Positions 9,106-18,613 of a stretch of 64,000 nt of DNA are shown piece after piece (within the stretch, counting starts at the first letter, position 1; every line of letters begins with the position of its first letter). The stretch is taken from the NCBI RefSeq assembly GCF_023520895.1, contig NZ_CP026029.1, positions 6,262,001-6,326,000 on the forward strand, read 5' to 3'. A program made the position numbers and the translations under genes. The notes under the pieces were generated by a model. The model was not told the origin of the DNA and did not search any database. It worked only from the letters and a program-made list of their open reading frames with translations. The stretch is from Paenibacillus sp. PK3_47. GTDB taxonomy: Bacteria > Bacillota > Bacilli > Paenibacillales > Paenibacillaceae.

Positions 9106-9179
9106 ATCCGGTGTGTTCATGATTCCGGGACGAATTTTGCAATATCAATCGATAAATTTAAACTTCAGGAGTGAAAAAA

Positions 9180-10037
9180 ATGAAGCTGGGCGTAAGCACC
9201 TACAGTTTATATAAAGCGATCCAGGCCGGGGAAATGAGTGTGCTGGATGTAATCGAATGGACGGCCTCCGCGGGCGGTGAGCATGTGGAAATCGTACCGG
9301 TCGGCTACAACCTGTATGAGCAGGAAGGATTGGCAGAGCAGATCCGCAGTAAGGCGGAGGCATACGGAATTGAACTGTCCAATTATGCGGTCCGGGGCAA
9401 CCTGATCACAGACAGCGAAGAGAGCTTCCGGGCGGAGATTGAGCGGCTGAAGCGCGAGGTGGATATGGCGGTCCGGCTGGGCGTTAAGCTGGTGCGCCAT
9501 GATGCCGCTACGCATCCGGATATTTCGGTACAACATTATCTGGCGCAGCTCCCAAGGCTCGCAGACGGCTGCCGGGAAATCGCTGATTATGCAGCAGGCT
9601 TCGGAATTACCACAAGCATTGAAAATCACGGGACTTTTCTGCAATCCAGCGACAGGGTGCTGGGACTGGTTACAACGGTTGGCCGGGACAACTTTCGCAC
9701 AACGCTCGATGTGGGCAATTTTGTCTGTGTGGATGAAGATCCGCTGGCTGCGGTGAAAAAGAATGCGCCTTATGCTTCCATGGTACATTACAAGGATTTC
9801 TACATACGGCCGGAAGGACGGGGGCTTGGGGGCTCCTGGTTCCGAAGCACTGCCGGACGGTATTTGCTCGGTGCTGTTGCCGGCTACGGGGATCTGGAGC
9901 TCGAAGAGATTACTGGGGTTATCAAAAATTCAGGATATAACGGATACGTCTCCATAGAATTCGAGGGGCTGGAGGAATGCCGGTCGGCAACCAGGCTGGC
10001 TATGGACAATGTCCGCCGTTTGTGGGAGCAAGCTTAA
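9180..10037 (+). CDS. Sugar phosphate isomerase/epimerase (AP endonuclease 2-like TIM barrel)
   Basis: 285 residues with ATG 9180. A GTG at 9171 is in frame, but it overlaps the AGGAG ribosome site (9167-9171), so ATG, 8 nt after that site, is preferred. The metal quartet is visible: Glu in SIENHG, Asp in TLDVGN, His in MVHYKD and Glu in SIEFEG. Family members isomerise or epimerise sugars or their oxidised forms. It follows the Gfo/Idh gene, and a second member of the family lies downstream at 13216; the two probably handle successive intermediates. Confidence 0.88.
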   Translation: MKLGVSTYSLYKAIQAGEMSVLDVIEWTASAGGEHVEIVPVGYNLYEQEGLAEQIRSKAEAYGIELSNYAVRGNLITDSEESFRAEIERLKREVDMAVRLGVKLVRHDAATHPDISVQHYLAQLPRLADGCREIADYAAGFGITTSIENHGTFLQSSDRVLGLVTTVGRDNFRTTLDVGNFVCVDEDPLAAVKKNAPYASMVHYKDFYIRPEGRGLGGSWFRSTAGRYLLGAVAGYGDLELEEITGVIKNSGYNGYVSIEFEGLEECRSATRLAMDNVRRLWEQA

Positions 10038-10081
10038 TCCGATTGCCAGAAAGAATACATTCATGAACAGGAGATGAACGC

Positions 10082-13000
10082 ATGAATTTATTGATATTTT
10101 ATGATGACACCTTTCCTTATCAGGGTAGCAGGCCTTCTTCAGAAAAGCTTGAAGCACTGGTAGCCGGGGCAACCATCACAAATGCCTGGGACCTCGCTGA
10201 ATACCTGCGGTCAGGGGAATGGGATGCCTTCCTGTCCCTGCACGGCTCCTATTTCCCCAAGGATGCCTGGAGTGACATTCATTCGTATCTGAAAAAAGGC
10301 GGCGGACTGCTCAACACGGGCGGTGTTCCCTTCCGTATTCCGGTCGTCCGTACGGACGCAGGCTGGCGTGCCGAGCGTGAACAGGTTGCTTACCATCAAC
10401 TGCTCAATATTCATGATGCGCTGCCAGTCCAGCCAACTTCAGTTACAGGGTATAAAGCTGACGATGAATTCCGACTTCTCCAGGGGTATGAGGAGCTGTT
10501 CACTGTCCGCAGCACCTGGGGCCTGACCCTGCATCCTTCCAAAAAAAGCGATATTCCCGAAGAGATGGGCGCCTCCGGACCCATGGATCTGTTCATTTAT
10601 CCGCTGCTGACGGGTGTGGATCCAAAAGGACGGGAGCGCTCTGCACCCGTAGTGCTGCTGGAACTGTACAAAGGAGACTACGCCGGAAGCCGCTGGATTC
10701 TGATTAACCAGGAGCTGGATGAGGTGTTCTGGAACGGGGGAGGGGCTGTTCTGCTGCGTGATCTCGCCTGGTATACGGCACAAGGAGCGACAGAGCTGTG
10801 GCTGAAAAGCAGCTTTGCCGCTTACGAGCCAGGCGAACAGCCGGCTTTGACCGTGCAGCTGCAGCCGCTCTCGCGCACTTCAGCTACTGACCGTACCTGG
10901 AGCTTTCATCTGGAAGTAAGCCGCGCGGATAGTCAAGAACCGCTCTGGAGCGGTTCCGCCTCCTTGAACGCGGGACCTGACCATCCCGACCTGCAGTTCG
11001 TCCGTCTTGCCGTCCCGCTGCAGGTGGAGCCCGGACTGTACCATGTGGTCTGCAGGGCAGAGTCCTCTGTAGGAGAGCAGCGGATCCTTACACAGGCGTT
11101 CTGGGGCATCGACCGGGAACTGCTCCGCAGCGGAGAACCGCTGACAGCGGGAAGGGATTATTTCATGCGCGGCGGCAAGCCGCTCCCGGTTGTAGGGATG
11201 ACCTACATGACCTCGGATGTCTCACGCAAATTTCTGCATCTGCCGAATGTTGCCCGCTGGGACCGTGACATGGCAGAGATGGCCCGGGCCGGCATCAATC
11301 TGATCCGTACGGGAATCTGGACCGGATACCGGATGATTATGTTCGCCGACGGCCATGCTGCCGAAGACGTGCTGCGGGCAGTGGACGCCTTTGTACTTAC
11401 GGCAAAAAAGTATGACCTTGAAGTAACCTTCACGTTCTTCTCCTTTGCACCGGAAGCCTGGGAAGGGGAGAACCCTTATTTAGACCCCAGGTCTGTTGAA
11501 GCCCAAAAGCGTTTTATCGCTTCGATTGTTTCCAGACATCAAGGTACAACTAATCTTCATTGGGATCTCATTAACGAGCCTTCGCTGTTTCACCCGCGGC
11601 GCGTGTTCCAAGGTCCGTACACAGCAGCCGACCGCTTTGAACAGGCTGCGTGGAGCGGGTGGCTGAGCCGCAAATACGAAGGGGATATTGCGCGGCTGCA
11701 GGAATGCTGGAATATGACGCCGGACCAGCTGCCGTCATTCGAAGCAGCACAGGCACCGGACCCGGAAGATACGTATTTTCAGAGTGTTGTTCAGCCGAAG
11801 AAATGGCTGCGCTGGACAGACTTTGCCTTATTCAGTATGGATATGCATAACCGCTGGGCGGCCGAGCTCTCCGGAACGATCCGCAGGTCCGACCCCGCCC
11901 AGATGATCACAGTGGGACAGGATGAAGGCATCTGCTCACAGCGCCCCTCCCCCTTTTTCTATGCTGAAGCGGTGGATTATACGACGGTCCATTCCTGGTG
12001 GCAGATGGATCATCTCGGCTGGGACGGGATATTCACCAAAACACCGGGTAAGCCGAACCTCACCCAGGAGACCGGTATCATGCATGTACAGCGTCCGGAC
12101 GGTATCGCCAAAAGAACAGAAGAGGAGCTGCGCAACATTCTGGAGCGCAAATACGCTTATGCCTTCTCAACCGGCGGGGCGGGTGCCGTACAGTGGATAT
12201 GGAACACGAATTACTTCATGAACAATGCCAACGAGTCGAATATCGGAGCCCTGCGTGCAGATGGCACACAGAAGCCTGAAGCAGATGTAACTTACGATTT
12301 CGGCAGCTTTGTGAATCAGATCAGCGGGTTGTTCACGGACCGGGAAATTGAGGGTGTTGCAGTTGTCTATCCGTTCTCCAATGATTTCTCGAACCGCAAG
12401 CTGGCCTTTGAAGCGACAACCCAATCCGTCCGGGTGCTGGCATACGGCATGAATGTCCATCCCCGCGGTATCGGGGAATATCATCTGCAGCAGCTTGAAC
12501 AGTATCCGGCGAAGCTGATCATCGTACCGAGCGCGCATAATTTTGCGGATGAAGCATTTGAGCAGCTGCTGGAATTGGCACGTCAGGGCAGCACTGTTTT
12601 GTGGAGCGGTCCGTTGCGTCTGGATGAGCACTGGGGACCGGCGGAACACCGTCTGCTGGAAGAGCTTGGCGAGCTTATGCAAGGCAACATTTTACGGGAA
12701 GAAATGCTTGTCGTTGAAGGAGCACAATACCCGGCAGCGTTCGGGCAGAAGAAAATCGGCGCACTAGCGATTGAACGTCTGCAGAGCAGGAGGGAACTGG
12801 AGCCAGCTGTTCTTGACATTGGAGCCGGAAGGTTCATCTATTCGCCATTGCCGGTTGAATTAAATGAACGCTGGGAGCCTGTCCAGGCGCTCTATACAAT
12901 GGCCATGCAGCTAAGCGGAATCACTAGTGAACTGGAGTGGCTTCAAGGCGGGGAACTGCCAGGTGTCTACGGGCGCAAGCTTGCTTTTGCGGCTGGAAGC

Positions 13001-13207
13001 CTGTATATCTTTGTCTCTGAGTTTGGCCGGGATGCTGAGGTTGCAGTACGCGATCCGCAGAGTGGGGTACAGTACAGTTTTACACTTGAGCAGGAACGGA
13101 CAGTAATGTTCGCGGCAGATTCAAGCGGAAAGCTGCTGGCCGTGTACCGCCCGCAGGAAGTGCAGATTCATGTCCTGCAGCTGCAGGGAACTGAAACAAA
13201 GGGGTGA
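10082..13207 (+). CDS. Large clan GH-A glycoside hydrolase (GH42/GH5-like)
   Basis: 1041 residues without a signal peptide. Residues 1-220 look like a class I glutamine-amidotransferase-like or ThuA-like domain (LLIFYDDTFPYQG). An all-beta segment follows to about 350. A (beta/alpha)8 domain then starts at YFMRGGKPLPVVGMTYM. Catalytic candidates are E499 in WDLINEPS (acid/base) and E663 in LTQETGIM (nucleophile). The C-terminal part is again alpha/beta (LIIVPSAHNF), as in the trimerisation domain of GH42 enzymes, then a beta domain. The specificity is unknown; beta-galactosidase-like activity is one option. ATG follows an AGGAG site. Confidence 0.8.
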   Translation: MNLLIFYDDTFPYQGSRPSSEKLEALVAGATITNAWDLAEYLRSGEWDAFLSLHGSYFPKDAWSDIHSYLKKGGGLLNTGGVPFRIPVVRTDAGWRAEREQVAYHQLLNIHDALPVQPTSVTGYKADDEFRLLQGYEELFTVRSTWGLTLHPSKKSDIPEEMGASGPMDLFIYPLLTGVDPKGRERSAPVVLLELYKGDYAGSRWILINQELDEVFWNGGGAVLLRDLAWYTAQGATELWLKSSFAAYEPGEQPALTVQLQPLSRTSATDRTWSFHLEVSRADSQEPLWSGSASLNAGPDHPDLQFVRLAVPLQVEPGLYHVVCRAESSVGEQRILTQAFWGIDRELLRSGEPLTAGRDYFMRGGKPLPVVGMTYMTSDVSRKFLHLPNVARWDRDMAEMARAGINLIRTGIWTGYRMIMFADGHAAEDVLRAVDAFVLTAKKYDLEVTFTFFSFAPEAWEGENPYLDPRSVEAQKRFIASIVSRHQGTTNLHWDLINEPSLFHPRRVFQGPYTAADRFEQAAWSGWLSRKYEGDIARLQECWNMTPDQLPSFEAAQAPDPEDTYFQSVVQPKKWLRWTDFALFSMDMHNRWAAELSGTIRRSDPAQMITVGQDEGICSQRPSPFFYAEAVDYTTVHSWWQMDHLGWDGIFTKTPGKPNLTQETGIMHVQRPDGIAKRTEEELRNILERKYAYAFSTGGAGAVQWIWNTNYFMNNANESNIGALRADGTQKPEADVTYDFGSFVNQISGLFTDREIEGVAVVYPFSNDFSNRKLAFEATTQSVRVLAYGMNVHPRGIGEYHLQQLEQYPAKLIIVPSAHNFADEAFEQLLELARQGSTVLWSGPLRLDEHWGPAEHRLLEELGELMQGNILREEMLVVEGAQYPAAFGQKKIGALAIERLQSRRELEPAVLDIGAGRFIYSPLPVELNERWEPVQALYTMAMQLSGITSELEWLQGGELPGVYGRKLAFAAGSLYIFVSEFGRDAEVAVRDPQSGVQYSFTLEQERTVMFAADSSGKLLAVYRPQEVQIHVLQLQGTETKG

Positions 13208-13215
13208 AGAGACGA

Positions 13216-14097
13216 ATGGCTATATCGAATAGAATCGGTGTTATTGCTGACAGCCTCGGCTATGATCTGCGCGGAAATCTTCAGGCGGCCAAACAGCTTG
13301 GCGCAGAAGGTGTGCAATTATGGGCCATAGAAGGTGAGATGGATCCTGCCCGCCTTACTAAGGAAGACCGGGCAGCGCTGAAAGCCTTTCTGGAAGAGCT
13401 GGGCCTGAAGCTGTCGGCGCTGTGTGCGGATTACGGAGGCCGTGGCTTCAAAGACCCTGCCGAAAATGAATGGAAGCTGGAGCGTTCGAAGCGCGCCCTG
13501 GATCTAGCCCTGGATCTGGGCTGCAATATCGTCACAACCCATATCGGAATCGTGCCGGAGAGTCCGGAAGACCCGGACTATAAGGTGTTACAATCCGCAT
13601 GCAGCGAGCTTGCCGCATATGCTTCCAGGCATCAGGGCTATTTTGCAGTTGAGACCGGTCCGGAGCCTGCGGCGAGACTGAAATCCTTTCTGGATTCACT
13701 GGATTCCAAGGGAATGGCCGTTAATTTCGATCCGGCCAATATGGTGATGGTGACCGGAGATGATCCGGTACAGGGTGTGTACACTCTGCGGGATTATATT
13801 GTCCATACGCATGTGAAGGACGGTATCCGGCTGCGCGAAGTGGACCCGCATGAGGTCTACGGACTGCTGGACCATGAAGTGATCGCGGAGATGGGCGAAG
13901 GGGGAGCAGGATTCCGCGAAGTCCCGCCAGGAGAAGGATCCGTTGATTACCCGGCCTATTTTGCCGCGCTGCAGGATATAGGGTATACAGGTTATCTGAC
14001 GGTTGAACGGGAGGTTGGGGATACGCCTGAGGCTGATATTGCAGGAGCAGTTTCGTTTATCCGGAGTTTCCGCGAACCTGCGCCGGAGAGGAGCTGA
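13216..14097 (+). CDS. Second sugar phosphate isomerase/epimerase-like TIM barrel protein
   Basis: 293 residues if ATG 13216 is used. It follows AAAGGGGTG by about 10 nt; a GTG at 13204 overlaps the previous stop and has a weaker site. Metal ligands resemble those of the xylose isomerase-like superfamily: Glu in AVETGP, Asp in NFDPAN, His in HTHVKD and Glu in TVEREVG. Its sequence is clearly distinct from the 9180 gene product, so it is not a recent duplicate. It lies between the GH-A and GH3 genes and probably works on a released or oxidised sugar. Confidence 0.87.
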   Translation: MAISNRIGVIADSLGYDLRGNLQAAKQLGAEGVQLWAIEGEMDPARLTKEDRAALKAFLEELGLKLSALCADYGGRGFKDPAENEWKLERSKRALDLALDLGCNIVTTHIGIVPESPEDPDYKVLQSACSELAAYASRHQGYFAVETGPEPAARLKSFLDSLDSKGMAVNFDPANMVMVTGDDPVQGVYTLRDYIVHTHVKDGIRLREVDPHEVYGLLDHEVIAEMGEGGAGFREVPPGEGSVDYPAYFAALQDIGYTGYLTVEREVGDTPEADIAGAVSFIRSFREPAPERS

Positions 14098-14106
14098 AGA
14101 TCATCC

Positions 14107-16416
14107 ATGGATTATAAGAACGCGTCTCTTCCGATAGCCAACCGCGTCCGTGACCTGCTTGACCGTATGACGGAAGCGGAGAAAATCGGCCAGCTCATTC
14201 AGCCGTTCGGCTGGAAGAGCTATATCAAGCAGGCAGATGGAACAGTCATTCTGACGGAGGAGTTCAAGTTACTGGCCGCAAGCGGAGGGGTCGGGTCACT
14301 GTACGGAACACTGCGAGCCGATCCCTGGACCGAAGTTACCCTGGAGAACGGCCTTTCCCCCGAAGATGGGGCTGCGGCGGTCAATATGATTCAGCAATAT
14401 GCCATACAAGAGTCCCGGCTGGGCATTCCGATTCTGTTCGGGGAAGAATGCTCGCACGGGCATATGGCAATCGGCGCTACAGTATTTCCTGTGCCGCTTA
14501 ACGTGGGCAGCACCTGGAACCCGGAGCTGTATCAGGAGATGTGCCGGGCTGTCGCGGCCGAGACCCGGGCGCAGGGAGGAGCGGCTACTTACTCTCCGGT
14601 GCTTGACATTACCCGCGATCCCCGCTGGGGCCGGACGGAGGAGACCTTCGGTGAAGATCCCTATCTGACTGGCGAGCTTGCTGTTGCTGCCATGAAGGGT
14701 CTCCAGGGTGAATCACTGGATTCACCGGACAGCATCATGGCTACACTTAAGCATTTTGCCGGGTATGGCGCTTCCGAAGGCGGACGGAATGGAGCGCCGG
14801 CCCACATCGGACTGCGCGAACTGCATGAGGTCGATCTTTATCCTTTCCGCAAAGCCGTAGAAGCCGGAGCCTGCTCAATCATGCCTGCCTATAATGAGAT
14901 TGACGGTGTACCCTGCACCTCTAACCGCTATTTGCTTGAGGAAGTGCTGCGGGGAGAATGGGGTTTTGACGGGTTTGTAATTACCGATTGCGGTGCTATT
15001 GATATGCTGGAGAACGGGCATAACACGGCCGCGACCGGTGAAGAAGCGGCAGCAGCTGCGGTTCAGGCCGGGGTCGATATGGAAATGTCCGGGGGCATGT
15101 TCCGCAAACACCTGGCTGAAGCGCTGAACCAAGGAATCGTCTCTACCGAAGAGCTGGATCTTGCAGTCAGCCGGGTGCTGGCAATGAAGTTCCGCTTAGG
15201 CCTGTTTGAACGTCCTTTCGCCGATCCCAAGCGGGCTAAGGAAGTCATAGGCAAAACCGAACATAAGAATCTTGCCCGCCGGGTAGCCGAGGAAAGCATA
15301 ATTCTGCTTAAGAATGAAGGGGGTACACTGCCGCTGAGCGCTAACACCGGAACCGTTGCTGTCATCGGGCCAAATGCTGACGCGCCGTATAATCAGCTCG
15401 GTGATTATACCTCCCCGCAGCCGGAGGGCAAGGTGGTTACAGTCCTTGAGGGTATCCGCAATTCGATTGGAACAGAGCGGAAGCGGGTAATGTATGCGCC
15501 CGGCAGCCGGATCAGGGAGGATTCACGCGAGGGATTTGCGCTTGCACTGGAGACGGCGGCCGCAGCCGACGTTACAGTGCTCGTGCTTGGCGGATCAAGT
15601 GCCCGCGATTTCGGCGGCGGTGCCATAGATCTGCGCACAGGTGCCTCACTGGTAACGGATCATGTCTGGAGCGATATGGAATGCGGGGAAGGGATTGACC
15701 GGTCTTCACTTCATCTGCTCGGTGCCCAGACGGAGCTGTTCCGGGAAATCCGCAAGCTCGGCAAACCGCTTGTAGTCGTCTATATCAATGGCAGACCGGT
15801 TACCGAGCCGGAAATAGATCAGCAAGCCGATGCTATTCTCGAAGCATGGTATCCAGGCCAGGAAGGCGGAAATGCGGTTGCCGCCATTCTATTCGGAGAG
15901 GTAAATCCCTCCGGCCGGTTGCCGCTGACACTGCCGAAGGATGTCGGGCAGCTTCCGCTCAATTACCATTCCCGCAGGACCCGGGGCAAACGTTATCTGG
16001 AAGGTGATTTATCTCCACAATATCCCTTTGGCTTTGGACTAAGCTATACACAATTCGAGTACAGCAGCCTGCGGATTGAGCCTGAAGTCATCGGACCGGA
16101 TGAAGAGGCGCTGGTATATATCACCGTGACCAACAGCGGCCGTGTGCCCGGAATGGAAGTGGCCCAGCTCTATCTCACGGATCTCGCTGCCTCCGTGACC
16201 CGGCCCGAAAAGTCGCTGCGCGGCTTCCGCAAGGTGCATCTGCAGCCTGGCGAAAGCCGTGAGCTGACCTTTCCGCTGAACCGGGAGCATCTGGAGCTGG
16301 TTGGCCTGGATCTGCGGCGGGTCGTAGAGGATGGAGAATTCGTCGTCAGTGTCGGCTCCCATTCGGCCAAGACGATCAGCGGGCGGCTGGCTGTCCGTAC
16401 GAAAGAGGTGCAGTAA
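14107..16416 (+). CDS. GH3 beta-glycosidase
   Basis: 769 residues with the three-part bacterial GH3 design: an N-terminal barrel, an alpha/beta sandwich (from about residue 390) and a fibronectin III-like C-terminal domain (LQPGESRELTFPL). The nucleophile is D294 in GFVITDCGAID. Other signatures are DPRWGRTEETFGEDPYL and LKHFAGYG. There is no signal peptide, so it is cytoplasmic and probably removes terminal beta-linked glucose or xylose from imported oligosaccharides. It begins 9 bp after the isomerase gene and is followed directly (2 bp) by the GH125 gene. Confidence 0.94.
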   Translation: MDYKNASLPIANRVRDLLDRMTEAEKIGQLIQPFGWKSYIKQADGTVILTEEFKLLAASGGVGSLYGTLRADPWTEVTLENGLSPEDGAAAVNMIQQYAIQESRLGIPILFGEECSHGHMAIGATVFPVPLNVGSTWNPELYQEMCRAVAAETRAQGGAATYSPVLDITRDPRWGRTEETFGEDPYLTGELAVAAMKGLQGESLDSPDSIMATLKHFAGYGASEGGRNGAPAHIGLRELHEVDLYPFRKAVEAGACSIMPAYNEIDGVPCTSNRYLLEEVLRGEWGFDGFVITDCGAIDMLENGHNTAATGEEAAAAAVQAGVDMEMSGGMFRKHLAEALNQGIVSTEELDLAVSRVLAMKFRLGLFERPFADPKRAKEVIGKTEHKNLARRVAEESIILLKNEGGTLPLSANTGTVAVIGPNADAPYNQLGDYTSPQPEGKVVTVLEGIRNSIGTERKRVMYAPGSRIREDSREGFALALETAAAADVTVLVLGGSSARDFGGGAIDLRTGASLVTDHVWSDMECGEGIDRSSLHLLGAQTELFREIRKLGKPLVVVYINGRPVTEPEIDQQADAILEAWYPGQEGGNAVAAILFGEVNPSGRLPLTLPKDVGQLPLNYHSRRTRGKRYLEGDLSPQYPFGFGLSYTQFEYSSLRIEPEVIGPDEEALVYITVTNSGRVPGMEVAQLYLTDLAASVTRPEKSLRGFRKVHLQPGESRELTFPLNREHLELVGLDLRRVVEDGEFVVSVGSHSAKTISGRLAVRTKEVQ

Positions 16417-16723
16417 CTTTGGAGCAATTCAGACTTCCTTCTATTGAAATACCTGCTCTACCGCTTCCCGCTGCGGTCCGGAACATCCTGGAGGAAGCGA
16501 AGGACAAGCTTGCAGAGCGTCCCGGGCTGCTCCGGCAGTTCCTGAATTGTTTTCCGAATACTCTGGAAACTTTGGAGCAATTCAGACTTCCTTCTATTGA
16601 AATACCTGCTCTACCGCTTCCCGCTGCGGTCCGGAACATCCTGGAGGAAGCGAAGGACAAGCTTGCAGAGCGTCCCGGGCTGCTCCGGCAGTTCCTGAAT
16701 TGTTTTCCGAATACTCTGGAAAC
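16415..16723 (+). repeat. Perfect 153-bp in-frame tandem duplication at the 5' end of the GH125 gene
   Basis: Bases 16415-16570 and 16568-16723 are identical over 156 bp, offset by 153 bp (51 codons). The copies share a 3-bp AAC at the junction. The frame stays open, so the encoded protein repeats its first 51 residues exactly. Absence of any substitution indicates a very recent event or an assembly error. Confidence 0.97.
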
Positions 16724-17891
16724 CACAACCAAACTGCTGGATGACGGGACCACATTCGTGATCACCGGTGACATTCCTGCCATGTGGCTGCGTGACTCGG
16801 TGGAGCAAGTGATGCATTATGTGCCGCTCGCGAAGGAGGATCCGGAGCTGCAGCGGATCATATCCGGTCTGATCCGGCGCCATGTAAAATACATCTCCTG
16901 CGATCCCTATGCCAATGCGTTCAATGCAACGGCAAATCATTGGCATTGGAACGCCAGCGATGAGACAGAGATGTCTCCATGGGTGTGGGAACGCAAATTC
17001 GAGCTGGATTCACTGTGCTTTACGGTCCGCCTGTCTTACGCTTATTGGCAGGAGACGGGCCGGCATGATATTTTTGACGGGGAATTCAAGCAGGTATTGG
17101 AAGCAATCGTTAAGGTATGGAGAACAGAGCAGCGCCATGCTGAGGATTCCGGCTATACTTTTCACCGCCGGAACTGCCCGGCGAATGATACACTGCGTAA
17201 TGGCGGCAAGGGAATGCCGGTCAATTATACGGGGATGATATGGTCAGGCTTCCGGCCGAGCGACGATGCCTGCGATTATCATTACAACATTCCCTCCAAT
17301 ATGTTCGCAGCGGTCAGCTTAAGCCAGATGGGAGAGATTGCTACATGGATCTTCCGGGATAAGGCGCTGGCGGCGGATATAGCTCTACTTGAAGAAGAGG
17401 TCCGGCATGGCATTGAGCTGTACGGCAAGTTCCGCCATCCCGAGTACGGCCTTATTTATGCTTATGAAACCGACGGCTTCGGCAACTACAGCCTGATGGA
17501 TGACGCCGGCACGCCGGGGCTCCTGTCCATTCCTTATCTCGGCTTTGCAGAGGCAGAGGATGAAGTATACCTCAACACCAGGCGCTTCATTCTGAGTAAA
17601 GAGAATCCCTATTATTATGAAGGAACAGCAGCCAAAGGCATCGGCAGTCCGCACACGCCTCCAGGCTATATCTGGCCGATGGCGCTGTCCATGCAGGGAC
17701 TTACCGCAGCCTCGGATGCGGAGATGCTGGAGATGATCGCACTGCTGGAAGCCACAGATGCCGGTACCGGGTATATGCACGAGGGATTTCATGCCGATGA
17801 TCCGCAGCGGTTCACCCGTCCCTGGTTCGCCTGGTCCAACAGCCTGTTTGCTGCGCTGGTCTATAAGGCGATGAAGCGGGATTTGTTGTAA
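16419..17891 (+). CDS. GH125 exo-alpha-mannosidase-type glycosidase with duplicated N-terminus
   Basis: 490 residues from TTG 16419, which has AAAGAGGTG about 8 nt upstream. GH125 (formerly DUF1237) features are clear: MWLRDSVEQV, DPYANAFN, HRRNCPANDTL, WSGFRPSDDACDYHYNIPSN and PGYIWPMALS. Characterised members are metal-independent exo-alpha-1,6-mannosidases. The first 51 residues occur twice. Without the duplication the protein would be 439 residues, close to family norm. The second copy also begins with TTG (16572), but no good ribosome site precedes it there, so the extended protein should be made. Effect on folding is unknown. It is the last gene of the operon-like block, ending before a terminator. 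Confidence 0.92.
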   Translation: MEQFRLPSIEIPALPLPAAVRNILEEAKDKLAERPGLLRQFLNCFPNTLETLEQFRLPSIEIPALPLPAAVRNILEEAKDKLAERPGLLRQFLNCFPNTLETTTKLLDDGTTFVITGDIPAMWLRDSVEQVMHYVPLAKEDPELQRIISGLIRRHVKYISCDPYANAFNATANHWHWNASDETEMSPWVWERKFELDSLCFTVRLSYAYWQETGRHDIFDGEFKQVLEAIVKVWRTEQRHAEDSGYTFHRRNCPANDTLRNGGKGMPVNYTGMIWSGFRPSDDACDYHYNIPSNMFAAVSLSQMGEIATWIFRDKALAADIALLEEEVRHGIELYGKFRHPEYGLIYAYETDGFGNYSLMDDAGTPGLLSIPYLGFAEAEDEVYLNTRRFILSKENPYYYEGTAAKGIGSPHTPPGYIWPMALSMQGLTAASDAEMLEMIALLEATDAGTGYMHEGFHADDPQRFTRPWFAWSNSLFAALVYKAMKRDLL

Positions 17892-17896
17892 AGCAA

Positions 17897-17934
17897 AGCA
17901 GTAATTCCGGCCTTCTGGAATTGCTGCTTTTTTA
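17897..17934 (+). terminator. Intrinsic terminator after the GH125 gene
   Basis: A 12-bp stem (17897-17908 with 17917-17928, one mismatch) with an 8-nt loop is followed by a T-rich run. It lies 5 bp after the GH125 stop and closes the operon that begins near 5263. Confidence 0.85.
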
Positions 17935-17983
17935 CTTTATTGTGGTAAAATAAGTAAATAGTTATAGGAGGTGAGGGATTGCT

Positions 17984-18580
17984 TTGAAAAATAATAATAC
18001 ATATGTTTATCATCTTGTCACCGGCAGAAAGATGCACCCTGGACAAGTAATAAGCTTTAACGACAACATAAAAAACAATCTATATCACTTCTTTTATGAA
18101 AAGGAACGGTTAAATTCCAAGGGTGAAGACTTTATTCAAATTCTGCAAAGTAACTGTACGGAAGAAGGTTTACGGCTTAACAGAGAAAATACCGATGTAG
18201 CTCTTGCATACACCGGGCAGACCATCAGAGCCATTAGAGAAACGATCGTTGAAATGGTCAGGCTGCAAGAGTATCCTGAATACCCTTCCAGATTGTCTTG
18301 TTTATACGCTGCCAAAAGTTATGAAGACGCCTCGAAGTGGAAGGAAATATTTGATTCCTATGACCGGAAGGTTTTGCAGCTTGTTAAACTGCAGGTAACA
18401 GGGGGACTCTTCGAGGGTGATGCTAATCTGTTACCCAAAGAGAATGCCGTTTCTTTTTCGCAAAAAATTGAACAGGCCAGAGCCTATTGGAAAGGTAACA
18501 GCCGTCATGAGCTTTCTGAACTTTTAATTAATGGGGAAATTGAGGTAATAGAAGTTATCGAAGATTATGGAGTCGAATGA
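17984..18580 (+). CDS. DUF2441-like protein of unknown function
   Basis: 198 residues from TTG 17984, 9 nt after a strong AGGAGGTGA. The opening YHLVTGRKMHPGQVISF and the following NNLYHFFYEKE resemble DUF2441 proteins as I recall them. It is soluble, with no signal or membrane segment, and has a mixed charged composition. Local base composition is more AT-rich than in the glycosidase operon. A transcription terminator separates it from the upstream genes. A small membrane protein may follow. No function can be proposed. Confidence 0.7.
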   Translation: MKNNNTYVYHLVTGRKMHPGQVISFNDNIKNNLYHFFYEKERLNSKGEDFIQILQSNCTEEGLRLNRENTDVALAYTGQTIRAIRETIVEMVRLQEYPEYPSRLSCLYAAKSYEDASKWKEIFDSYDRKVLQLVKLQVTGGLFEGDANLLPKENAVSFSQKIEQARAYWKGNSRHELSELLINGEIEVIEVIEDYGVE

Positions 18581-18613
18581 GGCGCCAATCATTTTTTCAA
18601 ATATGGATTCATA

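Noticed and set aside
16568..16576. True GH125 start at the second TTG (16572)
   Set aside because: No ribosome site precedes it, whereas the first TTG (16419) has AAAGAGGTG at good distance.
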